From positions 248,001 to 312,000 of the forward strand of contig BRON01000012.1 in assembly GCA_024345305.1 (NCBI GenBank): a stretch of 64,000 bases of DNA. Direction: 5' to 3'. The stretch is from Mrakia gelida. Its lineage: Eukaryota; Basidiomycota; Tremellomycetes; Cystofilobasidiales; Mrakiaceae. Of this stretch, positions 23,072 through 36,329 are shown one piece after another. Position 1 is the first letter of the stretch. Every line of letters begins with the position of its first letter. The position numbers and the translations under genes are program-made. Below the pieces are notes generated by a model. The model saw only the letters and a program-made list of their open reading frames with translations, was not told the DNA's origin and did no database searches.

Positions 23072-26000
23072 ATGGTGAGCTTTTTCGACCTCCTCTCATC
23101 TAACCTGGGCTCCTACTGACCTCCTCAACCCATTTTTTCTACCTCAGCCCATGCAATTGGACGTCAACGTGAGCTCTGTCCCTTTCCCTCCCTCCCTTCC
23201 CCTTCCAGCGCGCCATCCTTCTCGAGCTGACATCCCTTTCCTTTTGCTCTTACAACCCCACAGCGTCAACTCTTTGCTCGATCAGACCGAGTCAAAGCTG
23301 TTGATTTCCATCCTACCGAACCCCTGGTCATCGCGTAGGTCCCGTCCCATCTATTTCAGCCAGCTCAAGAGGGAAGGGAGGCAGAGGGTTCGAGAGATCT
23401 CGTTCCAGCGAAGCTCGCATCGCGCCCTCCTTTCCTCGCTCCACCGACCCCTAGAGGCTTTGGAAAATTCTGGGACTTGGACGGACGGACTGACTGAGGT
23501 TGTTGGTGTCTAATTTACAGTGGTCTCTACAATGGATCGGTCTCCATCTGGAACTACGCTACCGGAACGCTCATTCGGACCTTCGAGATCACGGACGTGC
23601 CTGTGCGATGTATCAAGTGGATTGCCAGGAAGAACTGGTTCGTTGCTGGTGAGTAACATACTTTCCTTTGTCTGTGCGAAGTTTGAGACACATCTACCCG
23701 CTGGGAGTCTTGGGGTGAGCTCGTTTCGAGCGAGGTCTGGTCTTGAACCCGACCTCCTTCGGCTCCTCGCGTTCTCGTCTCCTGAGCCAGCTGGCTCGTC
23801 CGGAATGGCTCGGTTGAATCTAGGAGGAGTTCATCACATGCGGGGACGTCTTTTCTTGGGGGAACAAGCGAGGGCTGACCTCTTTGCCTTCCTTCCTTCT
23901 CGAACGACAGGCTCGGACGATTTCCAGCTCAGGATCTACAACAGCAACACCAGCGAGAAAGTGGCAGCGTTTGAAGCTCATCCGGACTACATCAGGGAAC
24001 GTTTCCTTTCGTTCTACGTATATTTTGGGAGCTGGGAGCGCGTAGGGAGCTCGAAGAAAACGAGAGACGGACGAACTCGAGCTCGCGCGCCCTTCCTTCC
24101 CTCCCCTCGACGCCAGAAGCTTACCTAGACCTTCTTTCTGGCCTTCTTCCTTCTACAGTGCCTAGTAGTTCACCCTACGCTACCCCTGGTCTTGACGGGT
24201 TCGGACGACATGACGATCAAGTGTTGGGATTGGGAGAAGGGATGGAAGTGTGTGCAGGTGAGTCCAGTGTTCCTCTCGCTATTTTGTCAACCCTCTCTAC
24301 GCTCTCCACGCGCCAAGGACGTCCCTCTACCTGCCTTGTAGAAGCCGGGAGATGGGAGCTGGAAGGGAGCTGTAAAAGACGAAGAACGAACGAGCTCGAG
24401 CTCGGGCGCCCTCCTTCCCTTCCCTCGACTTCAGTAGCTCATCATGACCTTTCTTTTGCGCTTCTTGCTTCCATAGGTGTTCGAATCGCACACCCACTAC
24501 ATCATGTTAGTCGGATTGGAAGTTCCTTCATCCTCGTAGGTCTCCAGCTAACCGTCCTCGCTCTTTCTCCTCATAGGTCGCTCGCGATCAACCCAAAGGA
24601 TTCCAACACCTTCGCCTCCGCCTGTCTCGACCACACCGTCAAGGTCTGGTCTCTCGGAAACTCTACCCCCAACTTCTCGCTCGAGGCTCACGAGAAGGGA
24701 GTCAACTACGTCGACTACTACCACGGAGGAGACAAGCCCTACCTCATCACGACGGGAGACGATCGGTGGGTCACCCTCTCTTTCCGCGAACCTACATAGC
24801 TCGAACGTAGCTGATACAACTCCTCTCGTATCTCATCAATAGAACCATCAAGATCTGGGACTATCACTCCAAGTCCTGCGTCCAGACTCTCGAATCTCAC
24901 ACCGGAAACGTCTCCTTCGCCATCTTCCACCCCTCCCTTCCCATCATCATCTCCGGTTCAGAAGACGGAACTGTCAAGATCTGGCACTCGTCGACGTACA
25001 GGCTTGAGAACACTCTGAGCTACGGATTGGAGAGGGCTTGGTGTGTCGCCTACAAGAAGCACGGGAACGAGGTTGCTGTTGGGTACGACGAGGGAGTTGT
25101 CGTCGTCAAGGTTCGTTCAAGCTCGCTGCCTTCTGTCTGCGTCTATCGACGGCGTGACAATTCTCGGATGGAGCTGTTTCGAATGCTGACCTCCTCGTGG
25201 TATCACTCGCGGCGTTTTCTCCACAGCTCGGACGAGAGGAGCCTTCCGTCTCGATGGACGGCGCTGGAAAGATCGTCTTCGCTAGGAACACCGAGATCCT
25301 CACTTCGTCGGTTCAGTCCATCGAGGGAGGTACCACCGATGGAGATCGACTTCCCGTCGCCGTTCGAGAGCTCGGAAGTACCGAAGTCTACCCTCAGTCG
25401 CTTCAGCACTCTCCCAACGGCCGGTTCGTTCCTCCCCACTTCGTCGCGTCCGTTTCGTTGCCTCCCGGCTCCTTACTGACTTTGACTTCTCTTCCTCGAC
25501 GTCACTAGATTCGTCACTGTCTGTGGAGACGGAGAGTACATCGTCTACACTTCGCTCGCCTGGCGAAACAAAGCCTTCGGAACCGGAACCTCGTTCGCTT
25601 GGGCTCTCGATTCCAACACCTACGCCGTCCAGGAGGGCAAGTCTCGCGTGCGAGTCTACAGGAACTTCAAGGAGAGAGCTGGGCTCATCAAGTCTGGAAG
25701 TGGGTGGGCTGTCGAGGGAATCCACGGAGGTGTTCTGTTGGGAGCTCGAGGCAACGGCTTCGTGATCTTCTGGGATTGGGAGACTGGAGCGGTTGTCAGG
25801 AGGATCGAGGTCGATGCCAACGAGGTGAGTCTCTCTTTCGACTCTTCCCCATGCTACGGAACCGTCGCGAAAGGAGGAATGGGTTCTGACTCTTCGTTTG
25901 CGTCTCGTCGCGTCGTCTTCGCTCAGATCACCTGGTCCGCCAACGGAACCCTCGTCGCCATCACTGGAGACGACTCCTTCTACCTCCTCAAGTTCGACCG

Positions 26001-27819
26001 AGATGCTTACAACGCCGCTCTCGAGTCTGGAGTCGAGATCACCGACGAGGGAGTCGAGGAGGCTTTCGAGCTCGTCGCTGAGATCTCGGAGAGGTTCGTT
26101 CGCTTTCCTCTCGTCCTTCGACCCTCGATGGCACGAAACTGATCAGCTTCGAACTCTCTTCGTCTCCTACAGCGTCAAGACCTCCAAGTGGGTCGGAGAC
26201 TGCTTCATCTACACCACCACTACCAACAAGCTCAGCTACCTCATCGGAGACCAGTCTCACACCATCAGCCACTTCGACCAGTGAGTTTTTGCGTCGTTTT
26301 CGCTTCCTTCGACTTCGCTTTGTCTTTCGTCGCTGAACCGCACTCTTCTCGTTCTTCGTACTCTCAGCAACATGTACCTCCTCGGCTACCTTCCTTCCCA
26401 GAACAAGATCTTCCTCGCCGACAAGGACGTCAACGTCTTCAGCTACTCTCTCGCCATCTCCCTCATCGACTACCAGACCGCCATCCTTCGAGGAGACATG
26501 GAGTCGGCCAAGCAGATTCTCCCCAACGTTCCCTCGGATCAGAGGAACCGAGTCGCTAGGTTCTTGGAGACTCAGGGTTCGTTGTTTTCCCTTCGACGTT
26601 CGCGTCGTTTCGTCTCGTCTCGCCTCGTCTCCCTTCCTCTCCTTCCCTCGTTTCCTCGCTGACCCTCCCTCTCCCTCGACTCATGTTTTCTCTTCTCTTC
26701 GTGATCCACCAGATCTCAAGGAACTCGCCCTCGAAGTCTCCACCGACCCGGACCACAAGTTTGATCTCGCGATCCAACTCGACGACCTCGAGACCGCTCT
26801 CGACCTCGTTCGATCCATTCCCGATGTAGGCTCGGAACCCAAGTGGAAGGTCGTCGGAGACAAGGCTCTCGCTGCTTGGAAGATCGATCTCGCTGAGGAG
26901 TGCTTCAAGAAGGCTGGGGACTTCGGAGCGTTGCTTCTCATCTACACCTCCATCGGGGATAGGAAGGGAACTGAATGGTTGGCGAAGACTGCTCGTTCGT
27001 ACCACCATCTCTCTCTACTTCTCACCCCTCTCTTCTTCTCTTTTTCCTTCATCCCTCGCTCGACGGCGGATTCTCCTCTCGAGAGCTCGAGCTCTCTCCC
27101 CCTCCCCCTCCCACTCGCTTCGAAAACTGACGCGTCCTCCTCTCCCCTTCCTTTCTTCTTCGTCGTCCAACCCACAGTCGACAAAGGCCTCCACAACATC
27201 GCCTTCGCAGCCTACCTCCAACTCGGCGACGTCACACCTTGCATCCAACTCCTCATCTCCACCGATCGAATCCCCGAAGCAGCCTTCCTCGCTCGAACCT
27301 ACGCTCCCTCCCAAACGTCCTCGGTCGTCCAAGCCTGGAAGGAATCCCTCACCAAGGAGGGGAAGGGAAAAGTAGCCAAGGCGATTGCGGACCCTGAGGT
27401 CGATGGGGAGATGTTCGAGGAGGGGTGGGAGGAGGTGTTGGCTAGGGAACGAGGGGAGGAGCCTGAGCAGGAGACGTTTGAGGAGGTTGCTGAGGAGGTG
27501 GAGGCGGAGAGCGCTGAGGAGGAGGAGGTTGTGGAGGAGAAGGAGGATGCTGCTGTTGAGGAGGAGGCTGAGGAGAAGGAGGGTACTGTGGAGAAGATCG
27601 TAGAGGGGGTGAAGGGGTTGGTTGTTGGGAAGGAGGAGGAGGAGGACGCGTCGGAAGGTGAGTCGGTCGAGTCTTCGCGCTTTTGCGTTCTTTCTCGCCC
27701 AATGTTTCTCGGCGGAGCTCGTTGCTGACCCCTCCCCCTTATTCGTTCCTTCCCTCGCTCTCACAGCCTCGTCACCTCCAGCAGTCGACGAGAAGAAGAC
27801 AAAGAAGACCTCGTCTTGA
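23072..27819 (+). CDS. SEC27: Coatomer beta' subunit (beta'-COP)
   Basis: Seventeen exons give 901 residues. Exon 1 is just the start codon (23072-23074), followed by a gtgagc donor. The first about 300 residues are WD40 repeats ([54 protein letters not shown]). A second propeller and the alpha-solenoid follow ([36 protein letters not shown]). The tail has a long Glu-rich run and ends in a Lys-rich KKTKKTSS. It is part of the COPI coat for Golgi-to-ER traffic and binds dilysine cargo signals. The exon 5/6 junction has no GT donor where homology requires it (position 23997 reads ga). The frame is otherwise perfect. Confidence 0.96.
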
Positions 27820-28632
27820 TCTCTCTCGTTTCGGCCCTCTCGTTCTCTTAGATCCTTTCTTTCCACTCCACTACCTCACACACCCTGCGTGTTTCCCCCT
27901 CTTTCTCAGTATCTACTTCTCTTGCCTTTCTCTTGACGATCCATACCATCTTGCTCTCTCTATTTTCGAGCGGTGAGACGCGGGGAGGGGAAGGAAGCAG
28001 ATCCGGGCGAGAGCGGCGAGACACACGTGTTTTTCGCATGCTTGCTTGCTGGCAGAGATGGGCTGAAGCTGAAGAAGGAAGAGGAGAAAACTTTCCGGAG
28101 CTACAGAAGTCGGAGAGACCACTCAACCTTGCAGCCAGCCCGTTCGAACCCAAACAAGGGAAGAAGCAAACAAGCTCAGCTCGACGCCGAGCGAACCGTC
28201 CCTTCGATTCGCACCTCGCCCCTTCCAATCCAATCACAACAGCTTCGCTCCATCCTCGAACCCATTGGGTCCATCCCATCCACCCTCCTCCTAGCTCGAA
28301 ACTCGGTCCTTCCTTCCAGCTCTGAGACCTCTCCCTCTCTCGATCAGGACGCAAACTCGTTTCAACCTCCCCTCTCCTCGCTCGCCCCTGCCTCCTCCTT
28401 TCCAAGAAATCAATCAGGACCTAGGTCGTCTCTCTAACGAAATCTTCCCCTTCCGACCTCACCTAACCCGAAACTAGTGAGTTCTGTGCCCTGGTTTTTT
28501 GATCCCCTCTCGCAGCCCCTCGAAAGAGGAGAGAACGAGAACCCAAGTCTGAACCCAACCTCCAACCCTCTCCCTCCCTCCTCTTTCCCTTCTTCCCCCT
28601 TTCGTGCCCAAAAGGTGTTCTTCGAGTTCAAG
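27820..28632. other. SEC27 3' flank and KHA1 promoter/5' UTR
   Basis: 813 bp, CT-rich near the KHA1 start. A gtgag donor-like site near 28478 suggests a possible 5' UTR intron. Open frames on both strands look like composition artefacts. Confidence 0.4.
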
Positions 28633-31600
28633 ATGGAATACGTCCACGAGATCCTCCACAGCAAGCGAGCTAACGTTACTACAGATCAGGTGAGTCCAAC
28701 GCAACGAGGAGGAGAGCAAGGGAGGGAGGGGGAGGGAGGGAGGAGGTGTCGAGGGAACGAGCTCGGAGGGAGGCGCGGGACGCTGATACCCTTCCTGTTT
28801 CTCGTTTTCGTTCGTCGTTGGTTGGAACTGACAGAGTGGAGTGATAGGTGGATCGAACCCCACGCACTTCAATGCTGCAAACGTGAGTCTTCTTCGAGCG
28901 AGCGAACGCAGCGAGGGAGGGAGGAGGTGTTTGCGCGAAGGGCTGGGCTTGTTGAGGTTCAAGCTGACCCGTCCCTCCTTCCCTTCCGTTGCTCTCCCCC
29001 TCGACGATATCCAGCCCATCACTTTGTTCATCATCCAAGTGAGTCTTCCATCGAGATAGAGACCTGAAGAAGAGAAAATTCGAGAGCTGACATCGTTCTC
29101 TGTCTTTGATCGTTCGTTCGCTCGTCCTCGCTCGCTTTCAGCTGTGCCTGATCCTCGCCGTCACCCAAGTCCTCTCCCTCGCTTTCGCAAAGCTTCGTCA
29201 ACCAAAGGTCAGTCCTCTCTCGCACTACTTCTTCACAGTTTAGATTCTGAAGCTGACCTTGTAACGATTGGGATGGTGTGTGGAACAGGTCATCGCTGAA
29301 GTTATCGGAGGAATCCTGCTCGGTCCCACCGTGTTGGGAAGGATCCCAAACTTCTCAGCTAGGATCTTCCCAAAGGACAGTCTCTCGTACTTGAACTTGG
29401 TCTCTACCATCGGTACGTCTTCTTCTTCCTTTTCTGAAACGTGGGGAAGCGAGCAACGAGGCACGGTTCGCGAGACAGGCGGACGGACGCGCGGCGAGGC
29501 GGGCTGAGCACGAACGAACGGACGAGCTGATTTAGCCTCTTCTTCTTCCAGGTTTGATCCTCTTCTTATTCATCGTTGGACTCGAGGTTGATGTCTCAGT
29601 TGTCAAGAGGAACGCGAGAGCTGCTGTCTCCATTTCGGCGGCTGGTATGATCCTTCCCTTCGGATTCGGAGCTGCTGTGAGTCTCGACGACCCTCTCCCT
29701 TTCCCTCTTCATGCTCCTCCCTCGAACGAACCCCTCGCTGACTTTCGAACTCTTTATCGGCTTGGCAGATCGCTGTGCCCATCTACAACAACTTCATCGA
29801 TACCGAGGGAGTGTCGTTTGGACACTTCTTGCTCTTCGTTGGAACTGGTGCGTTTCTCCCCCTCGCGTCCTCCTCTCCTTCTTCTCGAGCTGATCTTCGC
29901 TCCCCTTTTACCTCGTCTTAGCCATGTCGATCACCGCCTTCCCAGTCCTGTGTCGAATCCTCACCGAGCTCAAGCTCCTCGATACCACCGTTGGAATCGT
30001 CGTCCTCTCTGCTGGTGTCGGAAACGATGTCGTTGGATGGGTTCTGCTCGCTCTGACCGTCGCTCTCGTCAACGCCTCCGCTGGAGGAAGTGGATCTGGA
30101 GTCACCGCTGTTTACATCCTGCTCTGCGCGATCGGGTGGACCATCGTGAGTCGCGTTTCGCGTTCGCGAAACTGAACTCGAACGAAACGTCGACTGACCC
30201 CTGCAACTTCTCTGCTCTGCATCCCCCAGATCTGCTGCTGGCCGCTCAGGAAGATCTTCTACTACCTCGCCATCAAGACTGGATCGATCGAGAACGGTCA
30301 CCCTACTCCTTTCATGATGTGAGTCTCGTCCTTCTCGCCTTCTTCGACTCGAACGCGTCCTGACTCTTCCCCTCTTGCTTCGCTCGCAGGACTTTGACTC
30401 TCTTCCTCGTCTTCGCCTCCGCCTTCGTCACCGACATCATCGGAGTCCACGCCATCTTCGGAGGGTTCATCGCTGCCTTCGCTATCCCTCACGAAGGAGG
30501 GTTCGCCATCGCCCTCGTCTCGAAAATCGAGGACATCGTCACCATCTTGTTCCTTCCTCTCGTGAGCTCTCTTCGATCTCTGCTTCTCTTTGAACCTCAG
30601 ACTGACCTCTTTTGCCTCCCCCCTTCCAACCCAGTACTTCACTCGTGAGCTTCTTTCGCCTTCGACACCTCGAGGAACTCGAGCTCGTCGCTGACTCCCC
30701 TCTCTTCGTTTTCCCTCCCAGTCTCTGGTCTCAAGACCAACTTGGGTCTTCTCGACAACGGAATCAGTGAGCCCTCACTCTCACACCTCTCCTCTTCCCA
30801 ATTCCCTCACTGACCTCGCTAATTTTCGCTCTCCAGCCTGGGGCTACACGATCCTCCTCTGCGTCGTCGCCTTCATCGGAAAGTTCCTCGGATGTGCTGG
30901 AGCAGCTCGGCTCAACAAGTTCGGTATCCGAGAGAGCATGGCCGTCGGTACTCTCATGAGTTGCAAAGGGTGAGTCGGCATTCTCAGGTCGAGGTCGAGA
31001 AGGACGAGCGTTCGCTGACTCGATCTTCGTTTCGTTTTCGTAAGTCTCGTCGAGTTGATCGTGCTCAACGTTGGTCTCTCCGCTGGTATCTTGGACTCTC
31101 GAGTGTTCTCGATGTTTGTCGTGAGTAAATCTTCCTTTCGCTGAGCTTCAGGTTTCGTTGGCTGACCTCGCTCTTTCCTCGTTCTATCCAGTTCATGGCC
31201 ATCATCCTTACCGTCGTCGTTCGTCCTTGCTCTCACCTTCGTCCTCCTTCGTCGTCGGTCACTGACTTACTACCGCTCTTTCTCCCCTCTAGACCACTCC
31301 CCTTACCCTCCTCTGCTACCCCGCGAAGTACCGAGAGTCTCTCGCCGCCAACCGAGCGACTCGAAAGTCCGTCGGAGTCGTCCCCGGACCCTCAACCACC
31401 GACGGCGTTCGATTCCTCACCACCAAGGTCCTCGTCGTCCTCAACCGAATGGAGCACGTCCCAGCCATCATGACCATCATCCAGCTCCTCCAACCCAAGA
31501 AGGCAGGCTTCGAATCCAAGTCGAGCGTCGGAGAGAAGCCTCAGGAGGCGATGGAGGTCGACGCGTTGAGGTTGATCGAGCTGACGGGTAGGATGTCCGC

Positions 31601-32923
31601 CGTCATGGCTAGTGCTTCGTCAGATGATATCTTGAGGAGGGACAACGTTACTCAGGTGTTCAGGACTGTGAGCATCATCTCTTCGCCGCGCTTGAGTCAG
31701 AGGATTCGTCGAGCTGACTTCGCTCTCCCACTTTCTTGTTTTCCAGTTCGGTCACCTCAATCAAACCTCGGTCGTTCCCTTCCTCGCCGTCGTCCCTCAG
31801 GATTCCTTCGTCTCGAGCGTTCTCTCTCACTCTCCCGAGTCCGAGATGGTCATAATCCCTTGGAGTCTCCCCACCAGCGGATCAACCTTCGACGAGGGAT
31901 CAACAACCGAGATCTCGACCGCCGCTCTCACCACAAACCCCTTCGACGCCCTCTTCGGATCTGGGATCGCCGCTACTTCTCCTCTCTACTCTCACTTCCT
32001 TCGACAGGTCTTTGCCGAGTGCAGCCAGGATGTGAGTAGTTTCTCTCTTTTCGTCGACTCTCGACGAAGACGCGAGCTGACCTCCTTGTTCTCTTCTTAC
32101 TCTCCTCAGGTCGCTCTCTTCGTTCACCGAGGCGTCAACCACCCCGACATCAGCGAAACCCAAGGCCAGCATCTCCTCGTCGTCTTCTTCGGAGGAGCAG
32201 ACGATCGTCTCGCCCTCTCGGTCGCGTCCCAGATGTGTCGATCCTCAGGAGTCACCGCTACCGTCGTTCGAATCGTCAAGGACGGAGACAGCTCCAACGA
32301 ACCTCTCACTCCTTCCTCGTCGAACGGAGGGGACGTCAAGGATCACGAAGCTGCGATGGATAAGAACCAGATGACCATCGGACGAACTGTTCGTTCCTTC
32401 TCCTCGCTTTCCCTTCTTCGACGCGTTCCAGCGAACCTCAAGCTGACTTTGCCTTTCCGTTCTCTTCGTCACCCAGGCCCACTCCCTCCCCATCCTCGAA
32501 TCCAACCTCGACTCCACAGCCGCCGACAACCTCTCCTGGTCTCACTTCTCCTCCCCTTCCACCACCGCCGCCTTGACCGCCAACCGAATGACCTTCCACA
32601 CCCTCCACGCAGCCAAACCCCTCTCCGCCGTCGTACAACAAGCTCAACAACTCTCCACCCCCTCAACCACTTCCACCTCCTCCAACAAATCCCTCATCGT
32701 CATCACCGGACGAGGACGACGCTTCGCAGATCGATTCCCCTGCCACCCGGAGGAGGTGACCTCGATCCTGGCGAGTCGGGGACACAACCCTTCGACTGGA
32801 GCGGAGATGAGGAAGACCCTTGGGGATGTGACTACTGCGGTGGTGGTTGCTGGACCTAGTGCTAGTTTCTTGGTTGTTCAGGCTGGGGGTGGGAATGGGG
32901 AGGTGAAGGCTCTGGAGGGCTGA
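28633..32923 (+). CDS. KHA1: K+/H+ antiporter, CPA2 family (KHA1-like)
   Basis: Nineteen exons give 894 residues. The N-terminal half is a CPA2 exchanger with about 12 membrane segments: [69 protein letters not shown] and [11 protein letters not shown]. The GNDVVGW motif holds the conserved acidic pair region, and [16 protein letters not shown] is also typical. The C-terminal half is soluble and Ser-rich, with a nucleotide-binding-like fold. Yeast Kha1 acts in Golgi-like compartments for K+ and pH balance, and the same is inferred here. Exon 11 (30635-30644) is a 10-nt microexon that keeps the conserved YFTLSGL segment in frame. Confidence 0.92.
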
Positions 32924-33370
32924 ATCGGAACCCTGAACTAGACGACGACGCGTCGGTTGTTTTTTATGCTTTTTTTCCTCCTTGCTTTCCCTTCTCCCTT
33001 CTTATTTCCCTTTCCCTTTTCATTCTTATCCCACGACCTATCCTCTAGAGCAACCCACTCTCTACTCCTCACTCTACCTTACGCCTTCTTCACGTCTTTC
33101 CTTGCTTTCCTTTCCGGGCTTTTCTTGCACGTTTCTCTTTCCCTCCCTTTCTCCCTAACGACCCCCGTATGTTTGTCGCCCCTGCTCGCTCGCGCGGCGA
33201 TGATGATGAAACGGACGCACGCAGATTATATACAAGTTGTATTCCAACGCGAAACGGGGCAAGAAAAAGAGAGTGGCGAGGACGCGAGAGGGAGGAGGAG
33301 AGCGAAACATAGGGGAAGGCATAGAGTAGAGAGAATTGACAGCAGCTGGTACGAGAGAGGCGAGGTTGAT
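32924..33370. other. Convergent 3' spacer
   Basis: 447 bp between the KHA1 and REB1-like stops, T-rich just after KHA1 as expected for a 3' UTR. One GACGCGTC palindrome. No gene seen. Confidence 0.45.
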
Positions 33371-36329
33371 TTACTCGTCATCATCATCGTCGTCATCTTC
33401 GTCGCTGTGAGAAGAGAGCGAGCAAGAGGACGAAATCAGCGCGTGTCGAGTCGAGAGAGGGAAAGCGAAAACGAGACGCGACTGACTACGAGTCCTCGTC
33501 CGAGTACGAGTCCTCAATGACGGGCGTGCTCTTAATGGCAGCCTTCCTCTTGCTCCTCGGAGACGAGGGTTCGGCGGTTTCGATGGGTTTGCGGTAGGTT
33601 TTGACGAGACCGGCGACGATTTCTGGAGGTGGCGAGGGAAGAAGGGGAGGGAGGGTCGTCAGTGAGGTGTTTTGGGTCGAGCGAGAGGGAGGGAGGGGAA
33701 GAGAGGGGGACTAACGCTTGTACTGAGGATGCGAGAAGAGTGTGGGGACGAGAAGGAGGGAAAGAGGGAGGGAGGTCAGCGGGGAAAGCGAAGATGGAGA
33801 GCAAATCGCGTCGAAGGAACTCACGTTGAGCGTCTTGTAGTGCCAGAGCTTCTTCTTGAGGGACGAGAAGGCAGCGAAGATCTGAGGGCCACTCCATTGG
33901 CACTGCGTAACGGGAAAAAGGCGGCAAAAAAAAGCAGAAAGGTTAGCGAGAGAGGGACTCGAGCGAACGAAGGGAGAGATTCGAGCTTACCCAGTCCTCG
34001 TCTCGTAGCTCGTACCAGACGACCTGAGACTCTTTCTCGACGTCGAGACTGTTGAGCCTATGGGACAGAGCAATGCGAAGGTCAGGAAGAGATCGAGAAC
34101 GCGATGAGACGAGCGTTTGAACTTACTTTTGAGCGAGGATGTACGCGTCGTTCGAGGTGAAGTCCTTTCCGTTCGCCTTGAGTTGAACTCCTCCCATGTC
34201 GAACCTGAGTCAAGAAGAACGAGGATCAAATATCAGTGGAGTCCAATCGAGAAAGGAAGGAAGCTCAGACGTCGAACGAACCATTTGTTCCTGCACTGAC
34301 TTCGACTTCGAGTTCCCAACTTCTCAGCCACTGCGCTCCAGAAGATCTCCCCTTCGGCTGCCTGCTGCATTTCGTTGACGATGTTGACGAGCTTCTCCTC
34401 CTCCGCGAGAGACCACATCCCCTTCTTCCTCGACCCATCGTTCCCGTCGATGTGGTTTCGGAATCGATCTCGACAGTCGAAGGCTGATCGTCCAACGATG
34501 GGTTCGAGGAGTTCCCATTTCGCTCCGACGGAGAGGATTCCACTGGAGAGGAGAGAAAGGGCAAAGAGGTCAGTCAGACCGAGACTGGAAGGAGTCGTTG
34601 AGGAGAAGGCGAAGGAAATAAACGACGACTCACGCTCTGAGCTTCGCGTCTTCAGCCTTCGTCCAGGGACCTTGACCCTTCAAGGGATGGTACATTCTTC
34701 GAAGATGATGGTAGACGGCGATGATGGGTCGATCCGGAAGAGCTCGGGCTGCAGGAAAGAAGAAGACGAAACAGGTCAGCTCAACGAAGGAGACGCGAGG
34801 AGTCGAAGCCTGAAAAGAACAGAACGAACTGATCTCCTGGAAGAAGGTAGCATGCTCCTCTCTCGCCTTCCTCCCCTTCAGGAAAACGATCTTCAAGATG
34901 CCGTCCTCGTCGAGACCGTAGACCTGGAAGAGCGGACGGCGACAGAAGAAGAAGCGAAGAGGAAGATGGTCAGCGACGAGAGCGGGACGACGCGCACTGA
35001 AGGGAATCGCGTCGGTACGAACCTGCTTGTAAGTCGCCAAGGCACCGTTGATCAGGACATCCTCGGTCGCACTGAAGCCTCCCTTCTTGAACTTCAACCC
35101 TGGGATTTGGAAAGGAAGAGAAGCTCGGGTCAGCTGGAGTCCGTTCGTCGTTCAACGCGCTCGCCCTCAGCTCGCGTCCATCCTTCTTCACGCTTTGTCC
35201 GTCGCATGTCCGCCCTTCTAGACGTAAGAAGCTCGCTCCACCAAGGGAAAAGGTGCGTGAAGACTCACCTATCGTCTTCGCCAGCTTGTTCAAATCCGTC
35301 GCTCGGATGTACCTGCTCGTCAACAGAGCGTGATGATCCGCCGCGGTGACCAGCTTGGGGAGGTTCTCGACGGTAGCTCTGGGATCGTTCTTGAGGAAGG
35401 CGGTGAGGTAGTCGAAGTCTTCCCCAACTGCTCCAGCTCCGAGGACCTTGGGAACGGACGAGGAAGAGGCCGCGGCTGCTGGTTTGGGTTTGACGACCTT
35501 CTTTTTGACGACGGGGACCTTGGGAGCCTTGACGGGTTTGGGAGGTTTCTGAAGTCGCTCCAGAGCTTGTAACTGGAGAGCGAGGCGAGAGAGAGGAGGT
35601 TCGGCGACGACCTTGGAGGAGGAGGTAGGACGAACGGGAGCCGGAGCCATCTCGACGTCGACAGCTTTGCCCTTCCCCTTCGCCTGCCTCCTGGCTTCCT
35701 TCTCCGCCCTCCTCTGATCTCTTCCCATCTTCCTCTCCTTCCTAGCTCTCTTCCTCTCGATCTCGGCGGCGGCGGCTTCGGAAGTCGAGGGAGGAACGGC
35801 AGAGGAAGAGGGGACGAGAGTCGACGTCGAAGTCGAAGGGAGAGGGGAGGGAGCGACGACTTTGGTCTTCTTCGTGGGAGGAGCAAGGATTGCAGGAGTG
35901 ACGATGGTGGTCGAGGTGGTGGCGATAGGCTGGGAGGCAGGGGCGGAAGCGGGAGCTTTTCGTTTCGTGGATGTAGTCTGGCAGAAGAGGGACGGAGGAG
36001 GAGGAGGAGGAAAAGAAGTCAGCTTTCAATCTGCTCGGCAAGGTGTCCAGCGACGAGATCTGCTATCCAGCGAGATACAGTGCAGCTCATCACAGAGAGT
36101 ACCCCTCCCTAGCAATCTCCAGAGAGGCAACTGAGCTGTAGAGACCGACGAAATCTTGGTCAAGCTCCTCTTCGAGCTCAACCTTCCTTCCTTCCCTCCC
36201 TTCGTCTGACCTCTCTCCTTCTCTCGCCACCAGTTCTCCCGTCTAGGTTGTTTGACTGTAACTTACCGCTGAAGGCGGAACTGGCTGTTCGGTAGCGACC
36301 TGTTTCTGTTTTCTCTTCAAGTCGTCCAT
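33371..36329 (-). CDS. REB1-like Myb DNA-binding protein
   Basis: Twelve exons give 572 residues. The N-terminal third is Lys/Ala/Pro-rich and basic. From about residue 250 come tandem Myb/SANT-like repeats: FKKGGFSATEDVLINGAL, the linker YHHLRRMYHPLKGQGPWTKA, KWELLEPIVGRSAFDCRDRF, GMWSLAEEEKLVNIVNEM and LGTRSRSQCRNKW. This repeat order matches Reb1/TTF-I proteins, which bind DNA, end RNA polymerase I transcription at rDNA and can pause forks. The C-terminus is acidic and the last exon encodes a DDDDDDE run. A 7-nt exon (33716-33722, TACAAGC) keeps the frame between HYKTLN and IVAGLVKTY. Orthology to REB1 is likely but not proven. Confidence 0.82.

Noticed and set aside
27015..27866. 283-residue minus-strand open frame opposite SEC27
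   Set aside because: It mirrors the Glu-rich SEC27 tail and runs through introns; leucine-rich composition is a by-product of GAG/GAA codons on the other strand.
32957..33520. 187-residue open frame after KHA1
   Set aside because: It is 3' UTR and spacer sequence overlapping the REB1-like tail on the other strand, with no start context or domain.
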